Shown here: in pieces, positions 1 through 4,867 of the stretch
How the letters are laid out: each line of letters starts with the position of its first letter
How positions within the stretch are numbered: the stretch's first letter is position 1
NCBI GenBank assembly: GCA_027117675.1
Contig: JAJAYM010000137.1
Coordinates: 1-6,065, forward strand
DNA from: Actinomycetes bacterium
GTDB lineage: Bacteria; Actinomycetota; Actinomycetes; JAHEKZ01
Direction of reading: 5' to 3'
Length of the DNA stretch: 6,065 nt
Notes under the pieces: model-generated
What the model was told of the DNA's origin: nothing
The model's database searches: none
What the model saw: only the letters and a program-made list of their open reading frames with translations
Translations under genes and position numbers: made by a program

Positions 1-1
1 C

Positions 2-739
2 TCCTGGGAGGCGTGTGGACTCCCCGGCCTGCCCGAGCTCGCCACCGGCCTGGCGCGCGCGGCGCGCGCGCCCGCCGCGGCGGCCCCGGTGGGGGTGCTA
101 GACCCCCGCGCCCCCCCCCCCCCCGGGGCGGGGCCCCCCCCCCCCCCCGGGCCCCCCCCCCCCCCCCCGGGGGGGGGGCCACCCCCCCCCCCCCGGGGGC
201 CCCGGGGGGCCCCCCCCCCCCCGACGCTCTCCGCCAGCGGAGACCTCGACCTGCTGCACTATGGCGCTCCTGACCCAGCGACAAGCACCCCGCCACCAGA
301 CCGACGATTCGACTACGTCGTCGGCCAGAAGGCTGGATACCTCGATGGCAAGTACGGCACCTGGTTCACCATCAACCGTGAGCTCATCCCTCACGTTCCC
401 ATGTTCATGGTCAAGCCGGACGAGACCGTTCGGGTGCGTTTGAAGAACAACACTCCCGTCGACCACCCCATGCACCTACACGGACAACACATGTTGGTGC
501 TGAGCCGAAACGGCTCGCCAGCCACCGGATCGCCCTGGTGGGTGGACACCCTCGAGATTCGACCTGGTGAAGAGTTCACAGTGCAGGTCACCACCGACAA
601 CCCAGGCGACTGGATGTTCCACTGCCACATTCTCCCCCATGCCAGTGCCGGTCTGATGACGCACATGTCCTACCTCAATGTCCGCAACCCGTTCCGTATC
701 GGCGTGATCAACCAAAGGCTCACCAACCACCCGGAGTAG
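2..739 (+). CDS. Multicopper oxidase, C-terminal cupredoxin domain (partial, 5' part unreliable)
   Basis: Multicopper oxidases oxidise a substrate (phenols, metal ions) at a type 1 copper and reduce O2 to water at a trinuclear copper cluster, usually outside the cytoplasm. The reliable part begins near 226 and is a C-terminal cupredoxin domain. It carries HPMHLHG (464-484) and HCHILPH (620-640), which together supply the usual type 1, 2 and 3 copper ligands. Between them is SPWWVDTLEIRPGEEF, typical of this domain. The residue in the type 1 axial position, five after the last His, is Leu rather than Met. The frame is open to the left edge with no stop, and GTG at 89 is an in-frame start candidate, but 103-223 encodes almost only Pro and Gly and is probably damaged sequence. 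A normal enzyme is several hundred residues longer, so the N-terminal domains are missing. The 3' end at 739 is secure. Family assignment is strong; the specific substrate is unknown. Confidence 0.85.
   Translation, partial: SWEACGLPGLPELATGLARAARAPAAAAPVGVLDPRAPPPPGAGPPPPPGPPPPPPGGGPPPPPRGPRGAPPPPTLSASGDLDLLHYGAPDPATSTPPPDRRFDYVVGQKAGYLDGKYGTWFTINRELIPHVPMFMVKPDETVRVRLKNNTPVDHPMHLHGQHMLVLSRNGSPATGSPWWVDTLEIRPGEEFTVQVTTDNPGDWMFHCHILPHASAGLMTHMSYLNVRNPFRIGVINQRLTNHPE
103..223. repeat. Extreme G/C homopolymer tract, probable sequencing or assembly artefact
   Basis: All but one of these 121 bases (A at 181) are G or C. The tract is made of homopolymer runs: 14 C (111-124), 15 C (134-148), 17 C (152-168), 10 G (169-178), 13 C (182-194) and 13 C (210-222). 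It lies inside the reading frame of the multicopper oxidase and would encode Pro/Gly-only sequence. Positions 51-90 just upstream are also almost pure G/C with alternating GC steps. A real Pro-rich linker would mix CCG and CCC codons, so long pure runs point to base-calling or consensus failure. Confidence 0.8.
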
Positions 740-745
740 GCGCTG

Positions 746-761
746 CGGGGATGGCTCCCCG
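746..761. terminator. Possible short bidirectional hairpin after the multicopper oxidase
   Basis: CGGGG, a 6-base loop ATGGCT, then CCCCG gives a 5-bp G/C stem seven bases after the oxidase stop codon. It sits between converging frames. There is no T tract on either strand, so its role as a terminator is inferred from position only. Confidence 0.3.
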
Positions 762-768
762 GCGTCCA

Positions 769-1120
769 TTAGGCCCGAACGGTCGCTGCCGATTCGTCTT
801 GGCGCGCACCGGGCCGAACATGGGGTGGTAGGGCAGCCACGAGCATCCCCGTCTTCAGCGCTTGGATCTGAGCCTGTCGGTAGTCGTCAACAATGGCAGT
901 GGTTGTCGCTTCGTCGGCCCCAGCCGCCTCAACGGCAGACTGCACCGCGTCCGCGACCTTTCGACTGTCACCCTCGTACCGGCGATCACGGCAGCTATCG
1001 CCGGTAGCACCATCGCTGTCCCGATACCTTCGAGCACCGACCAACCGAGGGTGAGCATGAACAGCACCATCACGAGGCAGTAGAAGGTGACGACGGCCTG
1101 GATCGTGGTCACGGTGGTGC
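769..1120 (-). pseudogene. Collapsed MFS (DHA2/EmrB-QacA-like) efflux transporter remnant
   Basis: Read on the minus strand, one frame from about 1120 gives TTVTTIQAVVTFYCLVM and then LGWSVLEGIGTAMVLPAIAA, ending in VIAG near 980. These resemble two separate early membrane segments of DHA2-type multidrug transporters, which in an intact protein are separated by about 30-40 residues including the GDKxGRK-type loop. That loop is missing here. A second frame, entered near 980, continues with YEGDSRKVADAV, then AIVDDYRQAQIQALKTG and MLVAAL, which looks like the start of the loop after the fourth segment running directly into the C-terminal end of such a transporter. Stop at 769-771. The pieces are in the right order, but about 300 residues are absent and at least one frameshift separates them. 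It cannot encode a working pump. The longer open frame (769-1158) is a hydrophilic chimera and I do not think it is a gene. The assignment is from remembered family motifs. Confidence 0.55.
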
Positions 1121-1165
1121 ATCGATCGTGATGGACCGCTCGACGGAGTAGGTGTCATTGGACAT
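1109..1165 (-). pseudogene. N-terminal stub of an SRPBCC (polyketide cyclase/START-like) protein
   Basis: An ATG on the minus strand (1165-1163) opens an 18-codon frame, MSN followed by DTYSVERSITIDAPP, and stops at 1111-1109. The pattern YSVERSxTIDAPP is a characteristic N-terminus of bacterial SRPBCC-family proteins, where it forms the first beta strand before the helix that normally follows (PxxVY). Here the stop comes directly after APP and the MFS remnant begins in another frame. No ribosome-binding site is visible upstream. I read it as a truncated relic joined to the transporter relic. It is too short for certainty, but the motif match is specific. Confidence 0.45.
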
Positions 1166-1237
1166 ATCGGGGGGTAGTGACCATCACGTCTTCCGTCGAT
1201 GGCCCGCAGGATTGCGGCGCCTCATTTCCTGAACGGC

Positions 1238-1266
1238 TTGTCAGGTTCGATCACAGCGATGAGACT
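1238..1266 (+). promoter_or_regulatory. Weak sigma-70-like promoter candidate for the phosphonate-type operon
   Basis: TTGTCA at 1238-1243 is a good -35 match, and GAGACT at 1261-1266, after a 17-base spacer, is a poor -10. This would place a transcript start about 20 bases before the operon's first ATG. It lies in the only long non-coding stretch upstream of the operon, so a promoter is expected here, but this particular match is weak. Confidence 0.25.
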
Positions 1267-1276
1267 GGTCCTGACC
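1267..1276. promoter_or_regulatory. Short palindrome GGTC-CT-GACC before the operon, possible operator
   Basis: GGTC and GACC form a 4-bp inverted repeat around a 2-base centre. A wider pair, GTCAGG (1240-1245) and CCTGAC (1270-1275), overlaps it and brackets the promoter candidate. Such symmetry at a promoter could bind a dimeric regulator, but arms this short occur by chance. Confidence 0.2.
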
Positions 1277-1280
1277 ACCA

Positions 1281-1287
1281 AGAGGAG
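1281..1287 (+). promoter_or_regulatory. Strong ribosome-binding site fixing the oxygenase start
   Basis: AGAGGAG lies six bases before ATG at 1294. The frame stays open upstream to a GTG at 1177, but the 39 extra residues look non-conserved and no comparable site precedes that GTG. This decides the start at 1294. Confidence 0.75.
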
Positions 1288-1293
1288 CAGCAC

Positions 1294-2463
1294 ATGCCGC
1301 AGCAACAGAATGCAGTCCGGCTGCCGCTCACTCTGGCCTTGGCCGACCGTTACCTTGAGTTGACGAGCCCAGAACGCGAGTCGAAGTTTCACTACATCTG
1401 GTTGCGTGACAACTGCTGGTGTGAGGAGTGTCGGGTCGCTCAGTCAGCTGAACGCCGCATCTACACCGCTGACATCCCACCAGACATCGCCCCCGCTGAG
1501 GCACACCTGGACCACGACGCGGCAACGATTCACCTGCGCTGGAACGACGGCCACAGCTCAAGCTTCAGCGTCTGGTGGCTTGCGGCCAACGACTACTCCA
1601 ACGGCGCCGAGGAGCCGTCGCCCAAGGTGACGCTGTGGACTTCAGACCTCGGGTCTCCACCGCGGTTCGAGCACGGAGCGGTCGTGGGACGACCAGATGT
1701 GCAACTGGCCTACCTGGACGCGATGCGCGAGTACGGAGCGGCCATCGTCACCCGCACTCCGTCAGTGGACGGCGAGGTTGCCCGCTTCGCAGAGGTTGTG
1801 GGTCACGTACGTGAGACCGCATTCGAACGCGTTCACAATGTGCGGCACGACCCACAGGGCTACAACGTCGCGCACACTCCGCTCGAGCTCAAGCCGCACA
1901 CCGACCTGCCCAGTTACCACTGGCCGCCGAGCATCCAGTTGTTGCACTTCCTGGTGAACGAGTCCACGGGCGGCGAGAGCACCCTGGTTGACGGCTGGTC
2001 GGTGTTGGCCGATCTGCGCAGGGACAACCCAGATGCCTTCGACATCCTCTGCCGTGTCCCCGTTACTTTCCAGCTGTTCAGCGAGGACGAGGACACCAGA
2101 GCCACCGCTCCCCTGGTCCAGCTCGACACCTCCGGGCGAGTGCAGACCCTGAGGTTCTCCAACCAGTTGGCGTTGCCCCTGCACGCGCCCTTTGAGGATG
2201 TTGGGGAGTTCTACGACGCCTACCAACTACTCGGCAAGATGATCGACAGCGACTACTACAAGATCGTCTTCAAGTGCAATACCGGAGATCTTCTAACCGT
2301 CCACTCGCATCGAGTGCTTCACGGCCGCAAGGCCTTCGACCCGGTGAGCGGTGCTCGTCACCTCCAAGATGTCTACATGGAGTGGGACGACCTGATGGAC
2401 CGACACAATGTCCTCAGTGGAACCCACAAGCCGACACCATCGACTGGAGTTGACCTCGCATGA
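1294..2463 (+). CDS. Gamma-butyrobetaine-hydroxylase-like Fe(II)/2-oxoglutarate oxygenase (TmpA-like)
   Basis: A 389-residue non-haem oxygenase of the BBOX/TauD superfamily, near the length of human BBOX1. Residues 35-50 hold WLRDNCWCEECRV: C41, C43, C46 and H87 (NDGHSS) reproduce the zinc site of the N-terminal domain. In the catalytic domain H202 and D204 (PHTD) and H343 (VLHGRKAF) are the iron triad, and R355 is the expected 2-oxoglutarate anchor. IQLLHF and TGGESTLVDGW are family signatures. Aligned without gaps over 35 residues to BBOX1 (from memory), the trimethylammonium cage Y177, W181, Y194, Y366 becomes F177, H181, H194, Y361. It overlaps the HD-oxygenase gene by ATGA, as expected for a PhnY/PhnZ or TmpA/TmpB pair. 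I infer that it hydroxylates C1 of an aminoalkylphosphonate in the cytoplasm. A carnitine-pathway role is less likely given the partner. The fold and cofactors are secure; the substrate is not. Confidence 0.88.
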   Translation: MPQQQNAVRLPLTLALADRYLELTSPERESKFHYIWLRDNCWCEECRVAQSAERRIYTADIPPDIAPAEAHLDHDAATIHLRWNDGHSSSFSVWWLAANDYSNGAEEPSPKVTLWTSDLGSPPRFEHGAVVGRPDVQLAYLDAMREYGAAIVTRTPSVDGEVARFAEVVGHVRETAFERVHNVRHDPQGYNVAHTPLELKPHTDLPSYHWPPSIQLLHFLVNESTGGESTLVDGWSVLADLRRDNPDAFDILCRVPVTFQLFSEDEDTRATAPLVQLDTSGRVQTLRFSNQLALPLHAPFEDVGEFYDAYQLLGKMIDSDYYKIVFKCNTGDLLTVHSHRVLHGRKAFDPVSGARHLQDVYMEWDDLMDRHNVLSGTHKPTPSTGVDLA

Positions 2464-3032
2464 CCTCGACGTCGCAGACTGTCTCGTTCACCGCCATGGA
2501 GCACGGTACCCGCGAAGACTATGAGTTCTTGGGCTCACTTGAGGAAGGCGAAATGCAGGGTTTCCCTGATCGCGTTCTCGACTGGCTACGGACCATGCAC
2601 GACTCCGCCGGTTACCAGATCTCGCGCCTCGATCACTCGCTACAGGCCGCTACGCGCGCGCACCGCGCGGGCGAGGACGAGGAGACCGTTGTCTGCGTGC
2701 TTCTGCACGACATCGGCGACTACCTTGCTCCCGCCAACCACTCAGAGGTTGCTGCCGCGGTTCTGCGACCGTACGTGAGCGAGAAGAACTACTGGATCGT
2801 CAAACACCACGGGCTCTTCCAGGGCGTGTACTACTTCCACTTCGTTGGTGCAGACCCCAACGCCCGCGACAGGTTCAAGGACCACCCTTACTACCAAGCC
2901 ACCATCGACTTCTGCGCCAACTACGACCAGAACTCGTTCGATCCCGCTTACGACTCAGAACCACTGGAGTTCTTCGAGCCCATGGTTCACCACGTCCTCG
3001 CGAGACCGGTCAACTTCGAAAGCGACACGTAG
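2460..3032 (+). CDS. HD-domain mixed-valence diiron oxygenase (PhnZ/TmpB-like), C-P bond cleaving
   Basis: A 190-residue HD protein of the PhnZ/TmpB/myo-inositol-oxygenase type. Likely metal ligands are H59 (RLDHSLQ), H83 and D84 (LLHDIGD), H94 (NHSEV), H117 (KHHG) and D156 (NYDQNSFDP). The 24-residue gap between the first His and the HD pair matches PhnZ. Tyr52 stands seven residues before H59, where PhnZ has Glu27. Characterised relatives use O2 to oxidise a 1-hydroxyalkylphosphonate, releasing phosphate and an amino acid: PhnZ makes glycine and TmpB glycine betaine. The start at 2460 overlaps the upstream stop, with GGAG at 2446-2449; ATG at 2496 is a weaker alternative. Overlap with a 2OG oxygenase gene is the diagnostic context and suggests translational coupling. 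Automated annotation may label such proteins phosphohydrolase, but the partner argues for an oxygenase. The exact substrate is inferred. Confidence 0.85.
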   Translation: MTSTSQTVSFTAMEHGTREDYEFLGSLEEGEMQGFPDRVLDWLRTMHDSAGYQISRLDHSLQAATRAHRAGEDEETVVCVLLHDIGDYLAPANHSEVAAAVLRPYVSEKNYWIVKHHGLFQGVYYFHFVGADPNARDRFKDHPYYQATIDFCANYDQNSFDPAYDSEPLEFFEPMVHHVLARPVNFESDT

Positions 3033-3560
3033 TTGCGACCGCCCGCAATCGGTGCTGTGTCCCTGCTTGCACTGGGGACGCTCATGGCTGGCTGCGGTGA
3101 CCAGGGGCCAGTTGACCTCTTGAGCGCTCAGAGCATGTCCCTCACCTTGCCGTCGTCGCTGGAAGCCTGGCCAACGGAGCCCGGGGACGGCTACTGGAAA
3201 GATGCCGAAATGGACGACGGTCGGGAAGCCCTCTTGCATGTTGGGCCACGCGGCGCCGACGATGCGATGGCCTGGGCCCAAACCGGCTGGCGGATGGTGC
3301 CCTTCCCTCCGGCCACCGTTCGCTCGGCTTGTGCCGCATTCCTTGAACTCATCGCCGCCAACATGCAACCAGCCGGCGCAGGAGCATCAAGTAAGGCAGC
3401 CCGCCAGCAATGCGTGAAGAACCTCCGTCCGGGAGAAGATGTCGCACGGTCCTGGCCGATCACCCTCGAGGATGGGACCCTGGCCCAGATGAGCGTGACG
3501 ATGCAGAGCCTGGAAGACCAGGGCGAGTACTGGGTCACGATCTCCGCAAGCGAGCAGTAG
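3033..3560 (+). CDS. Small predicted lipoprotein, unknown function
   Basis: A 175-residue protein with a short lipoprotein signal peptide: MRPPAIGAVSLLALGTLMAGC ending in the lipobox LMAG-C21. It should therefore be exported, lipidated at Cys21 and anchored on the outer face of the membrane. The mature part has two more cysteines, C100 and C117, that could form a disulfide, and a Trp-rich stretch (W46, W55, W81, W86). I do not recognise a family. The start is TTG, the codon directly after the HD gene's TAG and in the same frame. The only nearby alternative, GTG at 3057, would remove the Arg and shorten the signal peptide. No clear ribosome-binding site precedes it, so reinitiation after the HD gene is likely. 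Its place in the operon suggests a role tied to the phosphonate-type pathway, for example substrate capture, but it has no recognisable binding-protein fold. Confidence 0.72.
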   Translation: MRPPAIGAVSLLALGTLMAGCGDQGPVDLLSAQSMSLTLPSSLEAWPTEPGDGYWKDAEMDDGREALLHVGPRGADDAMAWAQTGWRMVPFPPATVRSACAAFLELIAANMQPAGAGASSKAARQQCVKNLRPGEDVARSWPITLEDGTLAQMSVTMQSLEDQGEYWVTISASEQ

Positions 3561-3577
3561 GGCACGCTCGGCGTGCA

Positions 3578-3583
3578 GAGAGG
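3578..3583 (+). promoter_or_regulatory. Ribosome-binding site of the cyclic-nucleotide-binding protein
   Basis: GAGAGG seven bases before ATG at 3591. The in-frame GTG at 3573 would place this site inside the coding region, so ATG at 3591 is the better start. Confidence 0.65.
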
Positions 3584-3590
3584 AACTGAC

Positions 3591-3992
3591 ATGTCGCAGA
3601 CCACCGGCACCGAACTTCAGACCGTTGCGCTGTTCTCGGGACTCGATGCCAATGATCGCGACATCATCGCGAACCTCCTTACCATCGAGTCCTACGCGAA
3701 CGGTCTCAGCATTGTCCGTGAGGGTGAGGTCGGGTATGTCTTCTACGTGATCAAGAAGGGCCGGGCGGAAGTCTCCCACGAGGGCACGTTGCTCCGGGAG
3801 CTTGAGGGAGGAGACTTCTTCGGGGAGATCGCAATTTTCGGCGACGGCAAGAGGTCAACGACGGTGACCGCGCGCGGCAATGTTGAGGTCTGGGCGATGT
3901 TCGGCACGACCCTCGGCCAACTCGAGCGTGAGCATCCTGAGATCGCATCGGCCCTCCGAACGACTGTGCGCGATCGACTCGCGACCGACTGA
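3591..3992 (+). CDS. Single-domain cyclic-nucleotide-binding protein (Crp-fold)
   Basis: A 133-residue protein consisting of one cNMP-binding domain. After an N-terminal helix pair (ALFSGLDANDRDIIANL) comes the beta roll with VFYVIKKGRAEVS, then the phosphate-binding cassette FFGEIAIFGDGKRSTTV. E79 and R88 sit at the positions that contact the ribose hydroxyl and the cyclic phosphate in CRP and PKA regulatory subunits, so binding looks intact. No helix-turn-helix, kinase, channel or cyclase follows: the protein ends 41 residues after the cassette, about where the C-helix ends. It would act as a cytoplasmic sensor or adaptor that needs a partner. It lies 30 bases after the lipoprotein gene and its own ribosome-binding site is good. 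It could tune the operon's enzymes to cAMP or cGMP, but this is inference. Single-domain proteins of this type are common in actinobacteria and most are uncharacterised. Confidence 0.88.
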   Translation: MSQTTGTELQTVALFSGLDANDRDIIANLLTIESYANGLSIVREGEVGYVFYVIKKGRAEVSHEGTLLRELEGGDFFGEIAIFGDGKRSTTVTARGNVEVWAMFGTTLGQLEREHPEIASALRTTVRDRLATD

Positions 3993-4020
3993 CGCCACAG
4001 CGAGCACTACAGCTCCGCGC

Positions 4021-4040
4021 GGACGACGGGTTCTTCGTCC
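4021..4040 (+). terminator. Possible operon-end hairpin
   Basis: GGACGA, an 8-base loop, then TCGTCC forms a 6-bp stem 29 bases after the last operon stop codon. No T tract follows. The placement suits a terminator, but the stem is short. Confidence 0.3.
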
Positions 4041-4067
4041 ACCTTGCGGCACGCACTTCCCCTGAAG

Positions 4068-4247
4068 TTAGTGACAGTTGCCTTCGGCGTCGTCGATGTA
4101 TCGCGGCTGCCCCTCGGCAGACACCCAGCTTGACTCCCAGCGGCCGTCGAACAGGCGAAGTTCCACGAAGCCGAACGCTTTGCTCTGGCCCCAAACGAAG
4201 GTGTCCGGCTGGGTGTGAAAGTTCCCGAAACCGTTAAGGGGCTTCGT
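4068..4247 (-). pseudogene. C-terminal fragment of an unrecognised protein
   Basis: On the minus strand about 60 codons give a protein-like C-terminus containing FHTQPDTFVWGQ, KAFGFVELRLFDGRWESSW and AEGQPRYIDD, ending at a TAA at 4070-4068. Alternating hydrophobic strands and Trp/Gly turns suggest the last beta strands of a folded domain. I cannot name the family. The frame stays open upstream to an ATG at 4421, but that part is low-complexity Ser/Arg sequence antisense to a clear flavoprotein segment, so I treat it as spurious. The 5' part of the gene appears lost at about 4240-4250, next to where the flavoprotein similarity begins on the other strand. Confidence 0.35.
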
Positions 4248-4290
4248 CCTCCGTGCCAGACACGAACTGCGTAATCCCTCGGTACGGGTC

Positions 4291-4602
4291 ATGGTCGGGA
4301 TGTTGTTCATCAACTGGTCGACGGAACACCGCCTCCGGTTACACGGGACCGCAACGATCGAGCAGGATGACGAGCTGCTGCCCGAGTATCCGGAGGCCCA
4401 GTTCATGGTGCGCGTCCGCACGACGGCCCTTTGGCCGAATTGCCCCCGCTACGTCCATCGTATGGAACCTAAGCAACGGTCCACCTTCGTCCCGACAGAC
4501 GGTCAGCGCACACCGGTACCCGCATGGAAGAAGTCGGACTGGGCGTCAGACGTCTTGCCCGAGGGCGACCCAGCACTGGATCCCGAAGCGCCCGTTGTGT
4601 GA
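4291..4602 (+). CDS. PPOX-class flavin-binding protein, C-terminal half (5'-truncated, probably non-functional)
   Basis: The 103 codons from ATG match the C-terminal half of pyridoxamine-5'-phosphate-oxidase-like (split-barrel FMN) proteins: VGMLFINW, HRLRLHGTATI, DDELLPEYPEAQF, VRVRTTALWPNCPRYVHR, and a tail KKSDWASDVLPEGDP. The full family is about 200 residues. The missing N-terminal half would hold the first strands of the barrel and the GGxPGF-type region. In-frame codons upstream back to a stop at 4216-4218 give RNPSVRVMVGMLF, a partial echo of the family's NPxVG(L/M)LF segment, so the break lies within about 70 bases before the ATG. No ribosome-binding site is visible. The stop at 4602 is at the usual end of the family. 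A half-barrel is unlikely to bind FMN, so I consider this a decaying gene despite the intact frame. Confidence 0.65.
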   Translation: MVGMLFINWSTEHRLRLHGTATIEQDDELLPEYPEAQFMVRVRTTALWPNCPRYVHRMEPKQRSTFVPTDGQRTPVPAWKKSDWASDVLPEGDPALDPEAPVV

Positions 4603-4740
4603 TTTTGATCTGAAGTGCGAGGCGGACGGTTGCGCGTCAAAGTTTGTGCTCGAAGAAGCGCATGCGCGGGTTGCGATCAATGGTCCTAGCGAAGTCCCGT
4701 AGCGACAACTTGTGCGCGCGATGCCATCGCACCTTCGGCC
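4603..4740 (+). other. Possible frameshifted zinc-ribbon fragment
   Basis: One plus-strand frame gives CDFDLKCEADGC and then KFVLEEAHARVAI, stopping at 4702. A neighbouring frame continues at once with DNLCARCHRTFG. Joined, these would supply two Cys pairs about 30-40 residues apart, as in small zinc ribbons. No start codon or ribosome-binding site is evident, and a frameshift must be assumed. Positions 4741-4867 beyond it show nothing I can recognise on either strand. Confidence 0.2.
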
Positions 4741-4867
4741 CACTAGGTGGGGCACGAAGTCGAGGTTGCTCGTACCTCACTACACGCGCCCCCTGCCCGG
4801 CGCGACCTCTGTAGTACCGGGACGCGCCGCCGCCGCACCCATCTCGATGCAGGCGACAGCGGGCTCG

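Noticed and set aside
13..273. 86-codon Pro/Arg-rich frame at the left edge.
   Set aside because: It is a product of the G/C homopolymer tract and ends inside the real multicopper oxidase frame.
769..1158. A single 129-residue minus-strand gene.
   Set aside because: Its first half is an Arg/His-rich out-of-frame reading of transporter sequence; real similarity switches frame near 980.
1177..1293. 39-residue N-terminal extension of the oxygenase from GTG at 1177.
   Set aside because: A strong AGAGGAG site precedes ATG at 1294, and the known family begins close to the WLRDNC domain; the extension looks non-coding.
4068..4421. Full 117-residue minus-strand protein.
   Set aside because: Its first half is antisense to the recognisable PPOX segment and low in complexity; only the C-terminal 60 residues look protein-like.
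4253..4702. 149-codon plus-strand frame overlapping the PPOX fragment.
   Set aside because: The part over 4291-4602 is Ser/Arg/Pro-rich and out of frame with the clear PPOX similarity; only its last part might be a separate relic.
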